Positions 24,110 through 31,461 of a DNA stretch of 35,043 bases are shown piece by piece. The position numbers were made by a program, and so were the translations under genes. The first letter of the stretch is position 1; each line of letters begins with the position of its first letter. The stretch is from Ruegeria sp. Its GTDB lineage: Bacteria; Pseudomonadota; Alphaproteobacteria; Rhodobacterales; Rhodobacteraceae. Location of the stretch: NCBI RefSeq assembly GCF_028066395.1, contig NZ_JALCBM010000030.1:6796-41838 (forward strand), in the 5' to 3' direction. The notes under the pieces were generated by a model, which ran no database searches, was not told the origin of the DNA, and was given only the letters and a program-made list of their open reading frames with translations.

Positions 24110-24196
24110 GACAGCCGGGCACAGGTCTTCTGTTACGGACCCTTCCGAGCCCGGCTGTCAGGAGGATTGGGAGGCGGGCGCCCGGTCAGCGCCCGC
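24110..24196 (-). promoter_or_regulatory. Two hairpins between the TRAP binding protein and membrane subunits
   Basis: The hpsK-hpsL gap holds two perfect inverted repeats. The one nearer hpsK has an 8-bp stem (GCGGGCGC with GCGCCCGC, 24174-24196, 7-base loop) starting about 11 bases after the hpsK stop. The second has an 11-bp stem (GACAGCCGGGC with GCCCGGCTGTC, 24110-24159, 28-base loop) and ends 18 bases before the hpsL start. No T-tract follows either. They probably protect the hpsK message or trim read-through, so that binding protein exceeds permease. Confidence 0.6.
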
Positions 24197-24206
24197 GCGG
24201 CAGGTA

Positions 24207-25352
24207 TCAGGCGTCGTGGACGTAGTATTTGCCCTGCGTGCCCGCCGCCTCGACCAGTTTCTCGAAGGCGTCCATGGACCCGGCCAGTTCGGTCTTGAAC
24301 GGGTCCCATTCGGACCGCTGATAGCCACCGACATCTTGCCATTCGGCCAGTTGATCGCTGCTCAGCGAGTGGAACTCGACCCCGGCCTTGTTCAGCTCGG
24401 CCATCGCATAGGCGCGGGCCGATGGCACTTTGGACAGGTTCTGATGGCTGGTCATCTCGGACCCCCACATGATGCCTTCCTGCACATCCGCAGGCATCGA
24501 GTTGAACCATTCCAGATTACAGGAATAAACCTGACTGTCCGGCACCGCCTGGGTGAAGGTCACATGGCTGAGGATATCCTTGAAGCCAAAGACATAAAGC
24601 GCCCCGGCCGCCGGGTCGAGAGCATCTGCCACGCCCTGCTTGATCGCCGAGGGGGTTTCGCCCCACGCCACCGGTGTCGGGTTGGCGCCGACCATCCGGT
24701 AATATTGCTGCAACATTTTTGACCCCGGCACGCGGAACTTGATGCCGCTCATGTCACCGGGGGTGATGATGGCATTGCCGCCCTGACGCACGGCCACGAC
24801 GCGCGGGTCGATCACCACATAGAACAGCGCCTTGAAGCCTGCGGCTTCGACCTTGGGATGAACCTCGTTCTTCCAGGTGTCGGAATGCACCAGATTGGTG
24901 AACCGCTGGTTCGAGCCGCACAGATACGGCATGTTGATCAGGTCCACGGTCGAGGCAAAGGGCGCGAAGTTCGACAGCGAATGCTGTGCCGCCTGAATGG
25001 TGCCACCCTGCACCTTCTGCACCAGCGCGCCACCGGCACCCAACTGCCCGCCCGGGGCCAGTTTGACATAGACCTTGCCGTTAGTGGCGTTCTGGATGTT
25101 TTCCTTCAGGTCCAGTTGCATGATCGGATAGCTGCGCGAAGCCCCCAGCACATAGGCCGTCGCAATCGTCATCACGTGATCAGCGGCCTTTTCACGCTCG
25201 CTTTCTTCCTTGGCGGTCTGCGCCGCGGCCTCGGACGACCACAGCACACCACCGGCCCCGGCAACCAGTGCCGCGGTGAACGCCCCACCGGCGCTGAGCT
25301 TCAGGAAATTGCGACGCTCCGCCGACGCAAGTTCGTTTCTGTCGTTGTTCAT
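24207..25352 (-). CDS. hpsK: TRAP transporter substrate-binding protein (DctP type), DHPS binding
   Basis: 381 residues from ATG 25352, selected for the GGAGGG site 6-7 bases upstream. The N-terminus carries a twin-arginine signal (ERRNFLKLSAGGAF, then AALVAGAGGVLW), so export is probably by Tat. The mature protein shows DctP family segments: KLAPGGQLGAGGALVQKVQGG, the conserved-Arg region GIKFRVPGSKMLQQYYRM, and the helix AIKQGVADALD. The conserved Arg normally clamps a carboxylate; here it would hold the sulfonate or another anionic group. The gene is followed by the two membrane subunits after hairpins, and preceded at 22 bases by a small membrane protein gene. Confidence 0.9.
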   Translation of the reverse strand: MNNDRNELASAERRNFLKLSAGGAFTAALVAGAGGVLWSSEAAAQTAKEESEREKAADHVMTIATAYVLGASRSYPIMQLDLKENIQNATNGKVYVKLAPGGQLGAGGALVQKVQGGTIQAAQHSLSNFAPFASTVDLINMPYLCGSNQRFTNLVHSDTWKNEVHPKVEAAGFKALFYVVIDPRVVAVRQGGNAIITPGDMSGIKFRVPGSKMLQQYYRMVGANPTPVAWGETPSAIKQGVADALDPAAGALYVFGFKDILSHVTFTQAVPDSQVYSCNLEWFNSMPADVQEGIMWGSEMTSHQNLSKVPSARAYAMAELNKAGVEFHSLSSDQLAEWQDVGGYQRSEWDPFKTELAGSMDAFEKLVEAAGTQGKYYVHDA

Positions 25353-25374
25353 AAATTGCCCTCCCAAGCGAAAT

Positions 25375-25560
25375 TCAGCTGCCGTCCTTGGCTTTGCGGT
25401 CAGCCTCCTTTTTCAGAATTGCGACAACGAACAGGATCGACGCCGCGAACAGAACCAACATCTCGCCTACATCCCCAAGAAACGCGCTGTTTGCGAATGC
25501 ACCCAGCGCCACGTTTGCGAAATAGATGACAAACACGAAGACGGATGCAGCAAGAAACAT
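25375..25560 (-). CDS. Small two-helix membrane protein at the head of the DHPS operon
   Basis: 61 residues: a hydrophobic helix (~2-22), a short linker (FANSAFLGDVGE), a second helix (~33-50), and a Lys/Asp-rich cytoplasmic-looking tail (KKEADRKAKDG). GGGAG lies about 8-9 bases before the ATG, a good ribosome site. It is the first gene after the LacI operators and lies 22 bases upstream of hpsK, so it must be co-transcribed with the transporter. I recognise no family. Coding status is supported by the ribosome site, a clean two-helix pattern and tight spacing. It might be an accessory or stabilising subunit of the TRAP complex, but that is only a guess. Confidence 0.65.
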   Translation of the reverse strand: MFLAASVFVFVIYFANVALGAFANSAFLGDVGEMLVLFAASILFVVAILKKEADRKAKDGS

Positions 25561-25596
25561 TTCCCGGACTCCCAGTAGAATCGGCTCTGACCTATT

Positions 25597-25631
25597 TGTA
25601 AGCGCTTACATCAATAATGCAAGCGCTTACA
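25597..25631. promoter_or_regulatory. Tandem LacI-family operators
   Basis: TGTAAGCGCTTACA (25597-25610) is a perfect palindrome, and TGCAAGCGCTTACA (25618-25631) differs at one base. Their centres are 21 bp apart, two helical turns, so two dimers would sit on the same face. The central AAGCGCTT matches the usual LacI-family operator core. They lie 37 bases upstream of the small membrane protein start and 66 bases before the divergent lacI-type gene, and so can control both. The rest of the 136-base gap shows no other clear element. Confidence 0.9.
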
Positions 25632-25696
25632 TTGATGCTTTCATCTGACCCGCGAAACGGCTAGAGTTGTACCTTAAGCGAATTGCAGGTTCGGAA

Positions 25697-26716
25697 ATGT
25701 CAAAACTTCGTTCAGCGCCGACTTTGGATGATGTGGCCAAAAGGGCTGGCGTTTCGACTGCAACCGTGTCGCGGTGTCTGAATGATCCGCAGCGGGTGAT
25801 CGCCGCCACGCGGGAACGGGTGATGTCCGCCGTCGATGCGCTGGGATACACGCCGAATTTCGCGGCCCGGGTGATGGCGGCCAAGCGGTCCTTTACCATC
25901 GGTGCGATCATTCCAACCATGGAAAACGCCATTTTTGCCCGGGGGTTGCAGGCGTTTCAGGAGGAAATCCACCTGCGCGGATACACGCTGCTGGTGTCCA
26001 GTTCCGCCTATAAGCCCGAGGTCGAGGAAGAGCAGATCAGGACCCTGGTCGCACGCGGGGCCGATGGGCTGCTGCTGATCGGTCATGACCGGGACGACCG
26101 GATTTACGACTATCTCGACCGGCAGAAGGTTCCGGCGATGGTGGCGTGGTCCTTTATCCCGGAAAAGCGCATGCCCTCGATCGGGTTCGACAACCGGCAG
26201 GCGATGAAGGCGCTGGCGGAAGAGGTGATCGGGCTGGGGCATAAGCGCCTCGCCACAATTTCCGGCATCACGCAGGGCAATGACCGCGCCCGACTGCGTA
26301 TCGAGGGGATCAGGGACGCGATGCGCTCCAACGGTTTGTCGCCTGACACGCTGATGACCATCGAAACCCCTTATGAGATCGAAAACGGGGCCGAGGCATT
26401 CCGGCAGTTGATGGCCAGCGATCACCCCCCTTCGGCGGTGCTGTGCGGCAACGATGTTCTGGCCGTGGGGGCGGTGCGGCAGGCCGAACTGATGGGCCTG
26501 CGGGTGCCGGGTGATGTCTCGATCACCGGGTTTGACGATATCGAACTGGCCCGGATCGTGCATCCCGCCCTGACCACCCTGCATGTCCCCCATCGCGAGA
26601 TGGGGCGCAAGGCGGCGGCCGGGCTGATCGAGATGATCGAAAGCAATGCGTCGGGTCAGTCGATCCAGTTGGAGACCAGCATCGTCACGCGCACCTCACT
26701 TGCCGCGCCGGGCTGA
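25697..26716 (+). CDS. LacI-family transcriptional regulator of the DHPS operon
   Basis: 339 residues from ATG 25697; a TTG at 25667 in frame is rejected because it would add residues before the fixed N-terminal helix. The helix-turn-helix is TLDDVAKRAGVSTATVSRCL (~9-28), followed by the hinge (YTPNFAARVMAAKRS) and a periplasmic-binding-protein-like effector domain that starts at TIGAIIPTMENAIF. CGNDVLAVGAV and GDVSITGFDDIELA are typical late motifs. It is divergent from the DHPS operon across two LacI-type operators, so it very likely represses that operon and itself until an intermediate such as DHPS binds. The effector is inferred. Confidence 0.93.
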   Translation: MSKLRSAPTLDDVAKRAGVSTATVSRCLNDPQRVIAATRERVMSAVDALGYTPNFAARVMAAKRSFTIGAIIPTMENAIFARGLQAFQEEIHLRGYTLLVSSSAYKPEVEEEQIRTLVARGADGLLLIGHDRDDRIYDYLDRQKVPAMVAWSFIPEKRMPSIGFDNRQAMKALAEEVIGLGHKRLATISGITQGNDRARLRIEGIRDAMRSNGLSPDTLMTIETPYEIENGAEAFRQLMASDHPPSAVLCGNDVLAVGAVRQAELMGLRVPGDVSITGFDDIELARIVHPALTTLHVPHREMGRKAAAGLIEMIESNASGQSIQLETSIVTRTSLAAPG

Positions 26717-26731
26717 GATCGGACACACGGG

Positions 26732-27550
26732 TCATTTCCCGACAATCCTGATCGTATAGTCCCGCCGCGCTGCTTCTGGCGGAGGCGGGAAGGGCGCCGC
26801 AGCCCGGACCTGCGCCAACGCCACCTGATCCAGCCGTTTCGAACCGGAACTGCGCGAAATGCTGGCGCTCAGCAGGTTGCCATTGTCGGCGATGCGAAAG
26901 GAGACAAAGACTGCCCCACGAATTTTAACGCTTTTGCGGCGCGCGCGGGTGATCTTGCGCATGACCGTTCCCGCGTAGTTGTCGGCAGCGGCATTGCCTT
27001 GACCACTCGCGGTCTGTTTGTTGGCCTGTGCCGTCGCCGCGCCCTTAGATGTCTTGCCCGCCGCACTGCCTTTTTTCGCATCCTTCGCCGAATTGCCCAG
27101 TTGCGAGGCGGTCTGATCAGTCTTTTCCGGTTCCGGCCGTCGGGTATCTTTCACCGGCGGCTTTGCAGCCTTCTGCGCCTTGGGCTGCGGTGTCACAGAG
27201 GCTTGCGGTTCAAGCGGCTTTTGCGCTGTTTGGGCCTTGGGTGTAATGGCGACCGTGGGTGTATTCTGAGGCGGCGTCGGTTGCGTCACAATCGGCGATT
27301 GCGGCACGGGTTTTTCCACCGGGTCCAACTGATCTGGCTGTTGCGTGTCCTGATGTGTTGTTGCTGGGGCAGGGGTCGCGGTTCCGGCGGCAAAGTCCTT
27401 GAACGATGATCCCAACGCCGCGACCTGCGCGTCTCCGCCACCCTGAAACAGCGTGGTGTCCGGCTCTGAAAAATCATGCAGGGCAAGACCATGCGCGGCT
27501 GTGGCCAAAAGGATAGCCCCAAGGGCGATGGCGCGGGACCGGGGGATCAT
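26732..27550 (-). CDS. tonB: TonB-type energy transducer of the heme locus
   Basis: 272 residues. A single N-terminal membrane anchor (AIALGAILLATAAHGLAL) is followed by a ~150-residue Pro/Gln/Lys-rich periplasmic linker (QQPDQLDPVEKPVPQSP and similar). The C-terminal domain (~185-272) has the TonB pattern: VSFRIADNGNLLSASISRSS, then RLDQVALAQVRAAAPFPPPP, then YTIRI. It spans the periplasm and passes energy from ExbB/ExbD to the receptor encoded in the same operon. Its start overlaps the stop of the upstream exbD (ATGA). It converges on the LacI gene with only 15 bases between the stops and no visible terminator. Confidence 0.9.
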   Translation of the reverse strand: MIPRSRAIALGAILLATAAHGLALHDFSEPDTTLFQGGGDAQVAALGSSFKDFAAGTATPAPATTHQDTQQPDQLDPVEKPVPQSPIVTQPTPPQNTPTVAITPKAQTAQKPLEPQASVTPQPKAQKAAKPPVKDTRRPEPEKTDQTASQLGNSAKDAKKGSAAGKTSKGAATAQANKQTASGQGNAAADNYAGTVMRKITRARRKSVKIRGAVFVSFRIADNGNLLSASISRSSGSKRLDQVALAQVRAAAPFPPPPEAARRDYTIRIVGK

Positions 27551-27942
27551 TGCAGCCCCCTTTCGGTGACCACGAAGATCTGTTTCGCCCCCAGCGCCCG
27601 CAGGGCGTCCCCAGTTTTTTTCAACGCGACTGCAGGCAGCGCCCGGTCCGGCACGATGCGCACCGCGTCCAGCGGCAAATCGATCGAGGCGCGTTCGACA
27701 TACGCCTCGACATCCGTCAATTCCGCGCCGCGATATTCCAGCACTCCGTCCGCGCGGATGACCAGCGCATCGGGCGGCTCGCGCCCGTCCAGATCCTGCG
27801 TGTCGACCAATTGCACCGAGTTACTCAGCGGCGGTGCAAGGCTGCCCGCGATCATGAAAAAGACCAGCATCAGAAACACGACATTGATCAGGGCAATCGT
27901 CGGCTCTTTGATCCGTTTCGCTTTGGGTTTCAGTTGCATCAT
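27547..27942 (-). CDS. exbD: ExbD/TolR-like protein with Asn at the proton-channel position
   Basis: 131 residues, one N-terminal membrane helix and a periplasmic domain, the size of ExbD. The helix reads TIALINVVFLMLVFFMIAG. Residue 20 is Asn (AAT codon, 27885-27883), exactly where ExbD and TolR have the protonated Asp that drives the motor (PLIDV type). The C-terminal segment VALKKTGDALRALGAKQIFV retains the family pattern. Two adjacent Met codons (27942, 27939) can serve as start; the first overlaps the upstream exbD stop. Because the neighbouring ExbD keeps its Asp, this copy may be a structural partner in a mixed dimer rather than a dead gene. Confidence 0.86.
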   Translation of the reverse strand: MMQLKPKAKRIKEPTIALINVVFLMLVFFMIAGSLAPPLSNSVQLVDTQDLDGREPPDALVIRADGVLEYRGAELTDVEAYVERASIDLPLDAVRIVPDRALPAVALKKTGDALRALGAKQIFVVTERGLQ

Positions 27943-28310
27943 CCCATGACCTGCATTTGCAGTTTCGGAACCACGCGCAGCGCCACCAGCAGCTCGATCA
28001 ACTGTTGCGAGGTCACCTGAGGCGTCAGACTGATCAGCGCCACCTGCGGTTTGTCCGCCTGCAACGCCGCCCCGACCCGGTCCAGCCCCACCGGGGCGCC
28101 ATCCAGCAATATCCGGGCGGATTCCAGCTTGATGAACCGAATGGTCGGATCGCTGTTGGTTCCACCGGCAGTGGCGGTGGACAATTCAACCTCGCCGAAT
28201 TTCGAAAAGGTCGAGGTGAGCATGAAAAACAGCAGCAACAGAAAGATGACATCAATCAGCGATGTCATTGACAGGCGCTTGCGCCGTTTCTTGCGCAGCT
28301 CAAGCGCCAT
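27939..28310 (-). CDS. exbD: ExbD/TolR-like proton-channel protein
   Basis: 123 residues. A basic cytoplasmic start (RKKRRKRL) precedes one membrane helix MTSLIDVIFLLLLFFMLTS with the essential Asp at position 20. The periplasmic part ends with VTSQQLIELLVALRVV. It couples proton flow through the ExbB pentamer to movement of TonB. The gene starts 11 bases inside exbB without an obvious ribosome site, so translation probably depends on exbB. Both ExbD copies are of similar size and share the N-terminal layout. Confidence 0.9.
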   Translation of the reverse strand: MALELRKKRRKRLSMTSLIDVIFLLLLFFMLTSTFSKFGEVELSTATAGGTNSDPTIRFIKLESARILLDGAPVGLDRVGAALQADKPQVALISLTPQVTSQQLIELLVALRVVPKLQMQVMG

Positions 28311-28959
28311 GGATCACAGTGATAAAGGGTTCCATCGGATCCGGCTTCGTATGTCCCGGCGCAAACACGGTTCTGAGCGCACGGTTGGCAAAGATGCGTT
28401 CACGGGTCATCCGCGCCTCGAACCAGGTCAGGATCAGTGAGGTTGGCATCGCAACCGCCAGCCCCGCAGCCGTGGTCAGCAAGGCCACCCAGATCCCGCC
28501 CGCCAGCAGCGACGGATCAACCGCATTCCCGGCCCCTTGCAGGGTCTGGAACGCTTCGATCATGCCCAGAACGGTGCCGAACAGCCCCAGCAACGGGGCC
28601 AGTTGGGACACTATGTCCAGAACGTTCAAACCCTGTTCCAACTCGGCAAATCGTGCCTCTGCCTCGGCATCGACACGTTCGGACAGGGTGCGATCATCAC
28701 CTGTCAGGGCCATCTGAATGACCGGGGCGAGATAGCTGCGGCTTTTGTCCAAATGAGTTGCGGCCGTTGCCCGGTCCTGCCGGTCCCAGGCTTCGATGGC
28801 GCGCGACAGTTCGATATGGCGACCAACGCCCGCCGCACGGTATTGCCAGAGCTTGTAAAGAACCAGCGCAAGGGTCGCGATCGAGGCTGCGATCAGGACC
28901 ATCACGACCGGCCCACCCAGTTCAAGAATGCCCGTCAGCGTCTTTTGTATCTCTGCCAT
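28300..28959 (-). CDS. exbB: MotA/TolQ/ExbB proton channel protein
   Basis: 219 residues from ATG 28959, four bases after the preceding stop; a TTG at 28971 is in frame but would overlap that gene. Three membrane helices are visible (~14-36, ~118-140 with LAPLLGLFGTVLGMIEAFQTL, and ~155-180 with GGIWVALLTTAAGLAVAMP). The long cytoplasmic loop between the first and second is normal for ExbB. Conserved Gly/Thr residues of the channel helices are in place. It forms the pentamer around the ExbD helices and energises TonB. Confidence 0.9.
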   Translation of the reverse strand: MAEIQKTLTGILELGGPVVMVLIAASIATLALVLYKLWQYRAAGVGRHIELSRAIEAWDRQDRATAATHLDKSRSYLAPVIQMALTGDDRTLSERVDAEAEARFAELEQGLNVLDIVSQLAPLLGLFGTVLGMIEAFQTLQGAGNAVDPSLLAGGIWVALLTTAAGLAVAMPTSLILTWFEARMTRERIFANRALRTVFAPGHTKPDPMEPFITVIHGA

Positions 28960-28963
28960 CACC

Positions 28964-29413
28964 CTATCCAATCATCTCGGTTTCAAGACGGCTTTTCAGC
29001 TTCAGCCCACGGATGCAGACGTCGGCGGGGCCGCCGTCCAGATCACATGTCTCGGCCCCGTTGATCAGAATGCGGCTGATCTGGTCGCAGGCCACGGTGT
29101 CGAACTGGAATTGCCGCACCCGGGGCCGCCCGGCGGGCAGGTCCTGGAAATCCAGCAGCGTCAGCAGCGCAACCTCTCCTTTCGCCCCGAAGAGGACGGT
29201 TTCGTACACCACTTTTGTAATGTCCTGCGCGGAGCCGTTTTCGGCAACAAAGCTGAGCAAACAGCCTTGCCCCCGCACCTCAGCCGCGCTGAGCTCGATG
29301 GACACGCCAGCGCTGTCACCGGCATCGTCCGCATGGGCAAGCCCTGCCCCTGAGATCAGAGGCAGGGCAAGCAGGACCGCCCGGACGATATTTTTGTTGG
29401 TTCTTCTCGTCAT
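28964..29413 (-). CDS. Small secreted four-cysteine protein of the heme uptake operon
   Basis: 149 residues from ATG 29413, with AAAGGA 6 bases upstream; a GTG at 29428 is the alternative. A Sec signal peptide (basic start, NIVRAVLLALPLISGAGLAHA, cleavage after AHA) gives a mature protein of about 120 residues. It has four cysteines (51, 109, 123, 133), suggesting two disulfides in the periplasm. The pattern of short strands around FVAENGSAQDITKVVYETVL suggests an immunoglobulin-like beta fold, which is my inference. It lies 20 bases after the TonB-dependent receptor and 4 before exbB, so it is produced with the heme transport machinery. I do not recognise a named family. Confidence 0.75.
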   Translation of the reverse strand: MTRRTNKNIVRAVLLALPLISGAGLAHADDAGDSAGVSIELSAAEVRGQGCLLSFVAENGSAQDITKVVYETVLFGAKGEVALLTLLDFQDLPAGRPRVRQFQFDTVACDQISRILINGAETCDLDGGPADVCIRGLKLKSRLETEMIG

Positions 29414-29433
29414 TGTCGGTCCTTTCACTTGAA

Positions 29434-31461
29434 TCAGAAGGTTTTGGCGACTGACAGCTTGAAGTTCCGGCCCACAGCGTCACGAGTGGACAGGCTGCCC
29501 CGGTATTGCTTGTCGAAGACATTTTCGATGCCAAAACGGACTTCGAAACCCTGAAGTACGCCTTCCTGAGGGAAGTAGCCCGCCCGAAGGTTGCTTACGC
29601 CAAACCCGCCAATCGGATCGTTATTCCCGTCAAATCCTGCGCGCGAACCGACAAGTTCCCAACTGACATCCAGTGTTTCGCCAAATCGTTTTCCCACGGT
29701 AAGGCGTGCGGTATCTGCTGGCTCATTGCCCCAACGCTCAATTGTTCCATCGTCTGCCGTTTGCGTTGCATGGACAATGTTGGCGTTGAAGTCCGCGTAG
29801 ATACCATTGGCGTGGGCGTAAGAGGCTTCAATCTCGGCGCCTTGTGTTTCAACCCGTTCCAAAGGCGTGAACACCAGCGTGAACGGAGGGATGAACTCCG
29901 TCGTCACATAGGAGGTGATGTCGGTCAGTTCAGTATCATAGAGATTGACCTTGAACCGCAAAACATCGCCAGAGCTGAAGACATCCCCTTTGTTGTAAGA
30001 AAATCCGGCCTCGTATGTTCTGGATTTCTCGGACTGGTTGATGCGACCGGGTTCTTCCAGATCGTCGATGATTGGCAAGTTTTCGGTGTAGGCACCGCTG
30101 CCAAAGATCGCAAATCCGTTGTCAAACTCATACCGGACGGACAGCCCACCCATAAGCGCATCATGGTCGAATGTGCCATTTTCCGGTGCCGGTTGATTGG
30201 GATCGCCGTCGATCGTCTGGGTTTCATAGCGCAGGGCAGGGGTGATGGTCCAATGATCCCCGATCCGCATATCATCGACCGCAAAGATAGCGAAACGGCG
30301 ATCCGTCCCACCCGGGGCTGAATCGGCGTCAAGCCGGTCGCGGTGGATGTATTCGACACCTGCCCTGAGATCGTGATCGACAATACCGGTCCGGAAGAAT
30401 GCCGTGTTCTTGACCGTCAGTTTTGTTGTCTGGAAACGGTGATCCGCATCCAGAAGCGGGTCAGGTCCATTGACGGCTTCGCTGAAGATTTCCTGATCCG
30501 AATAGCTCAGATTCACGTCCAGATCGATCAGGTCGTTGTCCGCTGGGCGATACTGATATCGAAGAATGCCAACCTTGGTCTCATACCTCCTGTCGACATT
30601 GCCGAAGGTGGCAGTATTGAATGTGTCATACGGAACATCCCGGTCGTCGGATGTTGTATCCTGCCACGAAGCGGTCAGCGAATGTTCGAGGCTGTCGCCG
30701 AAGGAGTACTTCGCCTTTGCCAGGTAAGACGGGTTCGAAAACTCACTGTTCGCAATGACATCGCCGTTTCCGTTGTCCGGATTGTCCTGCGTGCGATACG
30801 AATAGTTCAGCAGGAATTCATACTGTTCCGTCGGCTGCCACGCCAGAATCGAGGATGACGTAAACCCGTTCCCGTTGCTTGAACCCTCCAGAGTCTGGCG
30901 CAGGCGGAAGCCGGGTTCCCCACCGGTAAAGTCCGACGCATCATTGGTTTCCAACAAAACGGCACCACCGACTACACCGGAGCCGAACTCAAACGAACCG
31001 ACCGTTCCCCGGATCACCGATACGCTTTTGTAAAGCGCCGGGTCGGTAAACAGCTGTGTACCAATCCGATAAATCTCTTCCGAGCCGGTCGTTGCGCCAT
31101 CAATCTGAATCAGAACTTTTTGGTCGGTCCCAAACGTACTGTTGGCCCCGAATCCGCGAATGTTGATGCCCGAACCCTGCGGCGTCGATCCGTTCACCAG
31201 CGTCACACCCGGCACCGTGTCAATCAGTTCCGCGACCGTCCCGGCCTGTCGGTCATAGATTTCTTCCTGATCGATATTGGTGATCGGAACCGCGGTATCC
31301 GTCTGAATCTCGCGCTTGCTTTCGCCCAGCTCCAGTGTGCCGAGATAGCCGTCATCCTGTTCCAGCGTCGGGTCCTGCTCCTGCGCCAGGACGCTGGTCG
31401 CAATGATGCTCAGGCAAGAGGCCGTCCCCAACAGCCCAATTCGTCGAGTTTGTGCACGCAT
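29434..31461 (-). CDS. hmuR: TonB-dependent outer-membrane receptor, probable heme receptor
   Basis: 675 residues from ATG 31461, preceded by GAAGGGA; the longer frame from 31494 has no such site. A signal peptide ends near SVLA-QEQD. The plug domain contains VAELIDTVPGVTLVNGS and INIRGFGANSTFG, and the beta barrel ends in the expected aromatic residue (SVAKTF). Its place in one operon with ExbBD/TonB and divergent from hmuSTUV makes heme the likely ligand. I do not find exact FRAP and NPNL heme-receptor motifs. The corresponding stretch reads TENLPIIDDL, then INQSEKSRTYEAG. A siderophore ligand is less likely. Confidence 0.85.
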   Translation of the reverse strand: MRAQTRRIGLLGTASCLSIIATSVLAQEQDPTLEQDDGYLGTLELGESKREIQTDTAVPITNIDQEEIYDRQAGTVAELIDTVPGVTLVNGSTPQGSGINIRGFGANSTFGTDQKVLIQIDGATTGSEEIYRIGTQLFTDPALYKSVSVIRGTVGSFEFGSGVVGGAVLLETNDASDFTGGEPGFRLRQTLEGSSNGNGFTSSSILAWQPTEQYEFLLNYSYRTQDNPDNGNGDVIANSEFSNPSYLAKAKYSFGDSLEHSLTASWQDTTSDDRDVPYDTFNTATFGNVDRRYETKVGILRYQYRPADNDLIDLDVNLSYSDQEIFSEAVNGPDPLLDADHRFQTTKLTVKNTAFFRTGIVDHDLRAGVEYIHRDRLDADSAPGGTDRRFAIFAVDDMRIGDHWTITPALRYETQTIDGDPNQPAPENGTFDHDALMGGLSVRYEFDNGFAIFGSGAYTENLPIIDDLEEPGRINQSEKSRTYEAGFSYNKGDVFSSGDVLRFKVNLYDTELTDITSYVTTEFIPPFTLVFTPLERVETQGAEIEASYAHANGIYADFNANIVHATQTADDGTIERWGNEPADTARLTVGKRFGETLDVSWELVGSRAGFDGNNDPIGGFGVSNLRAGYFPQEGVLQGFEVRFGIENVFDKQYRGSLSTRDAVGRNFKLSVAKTF

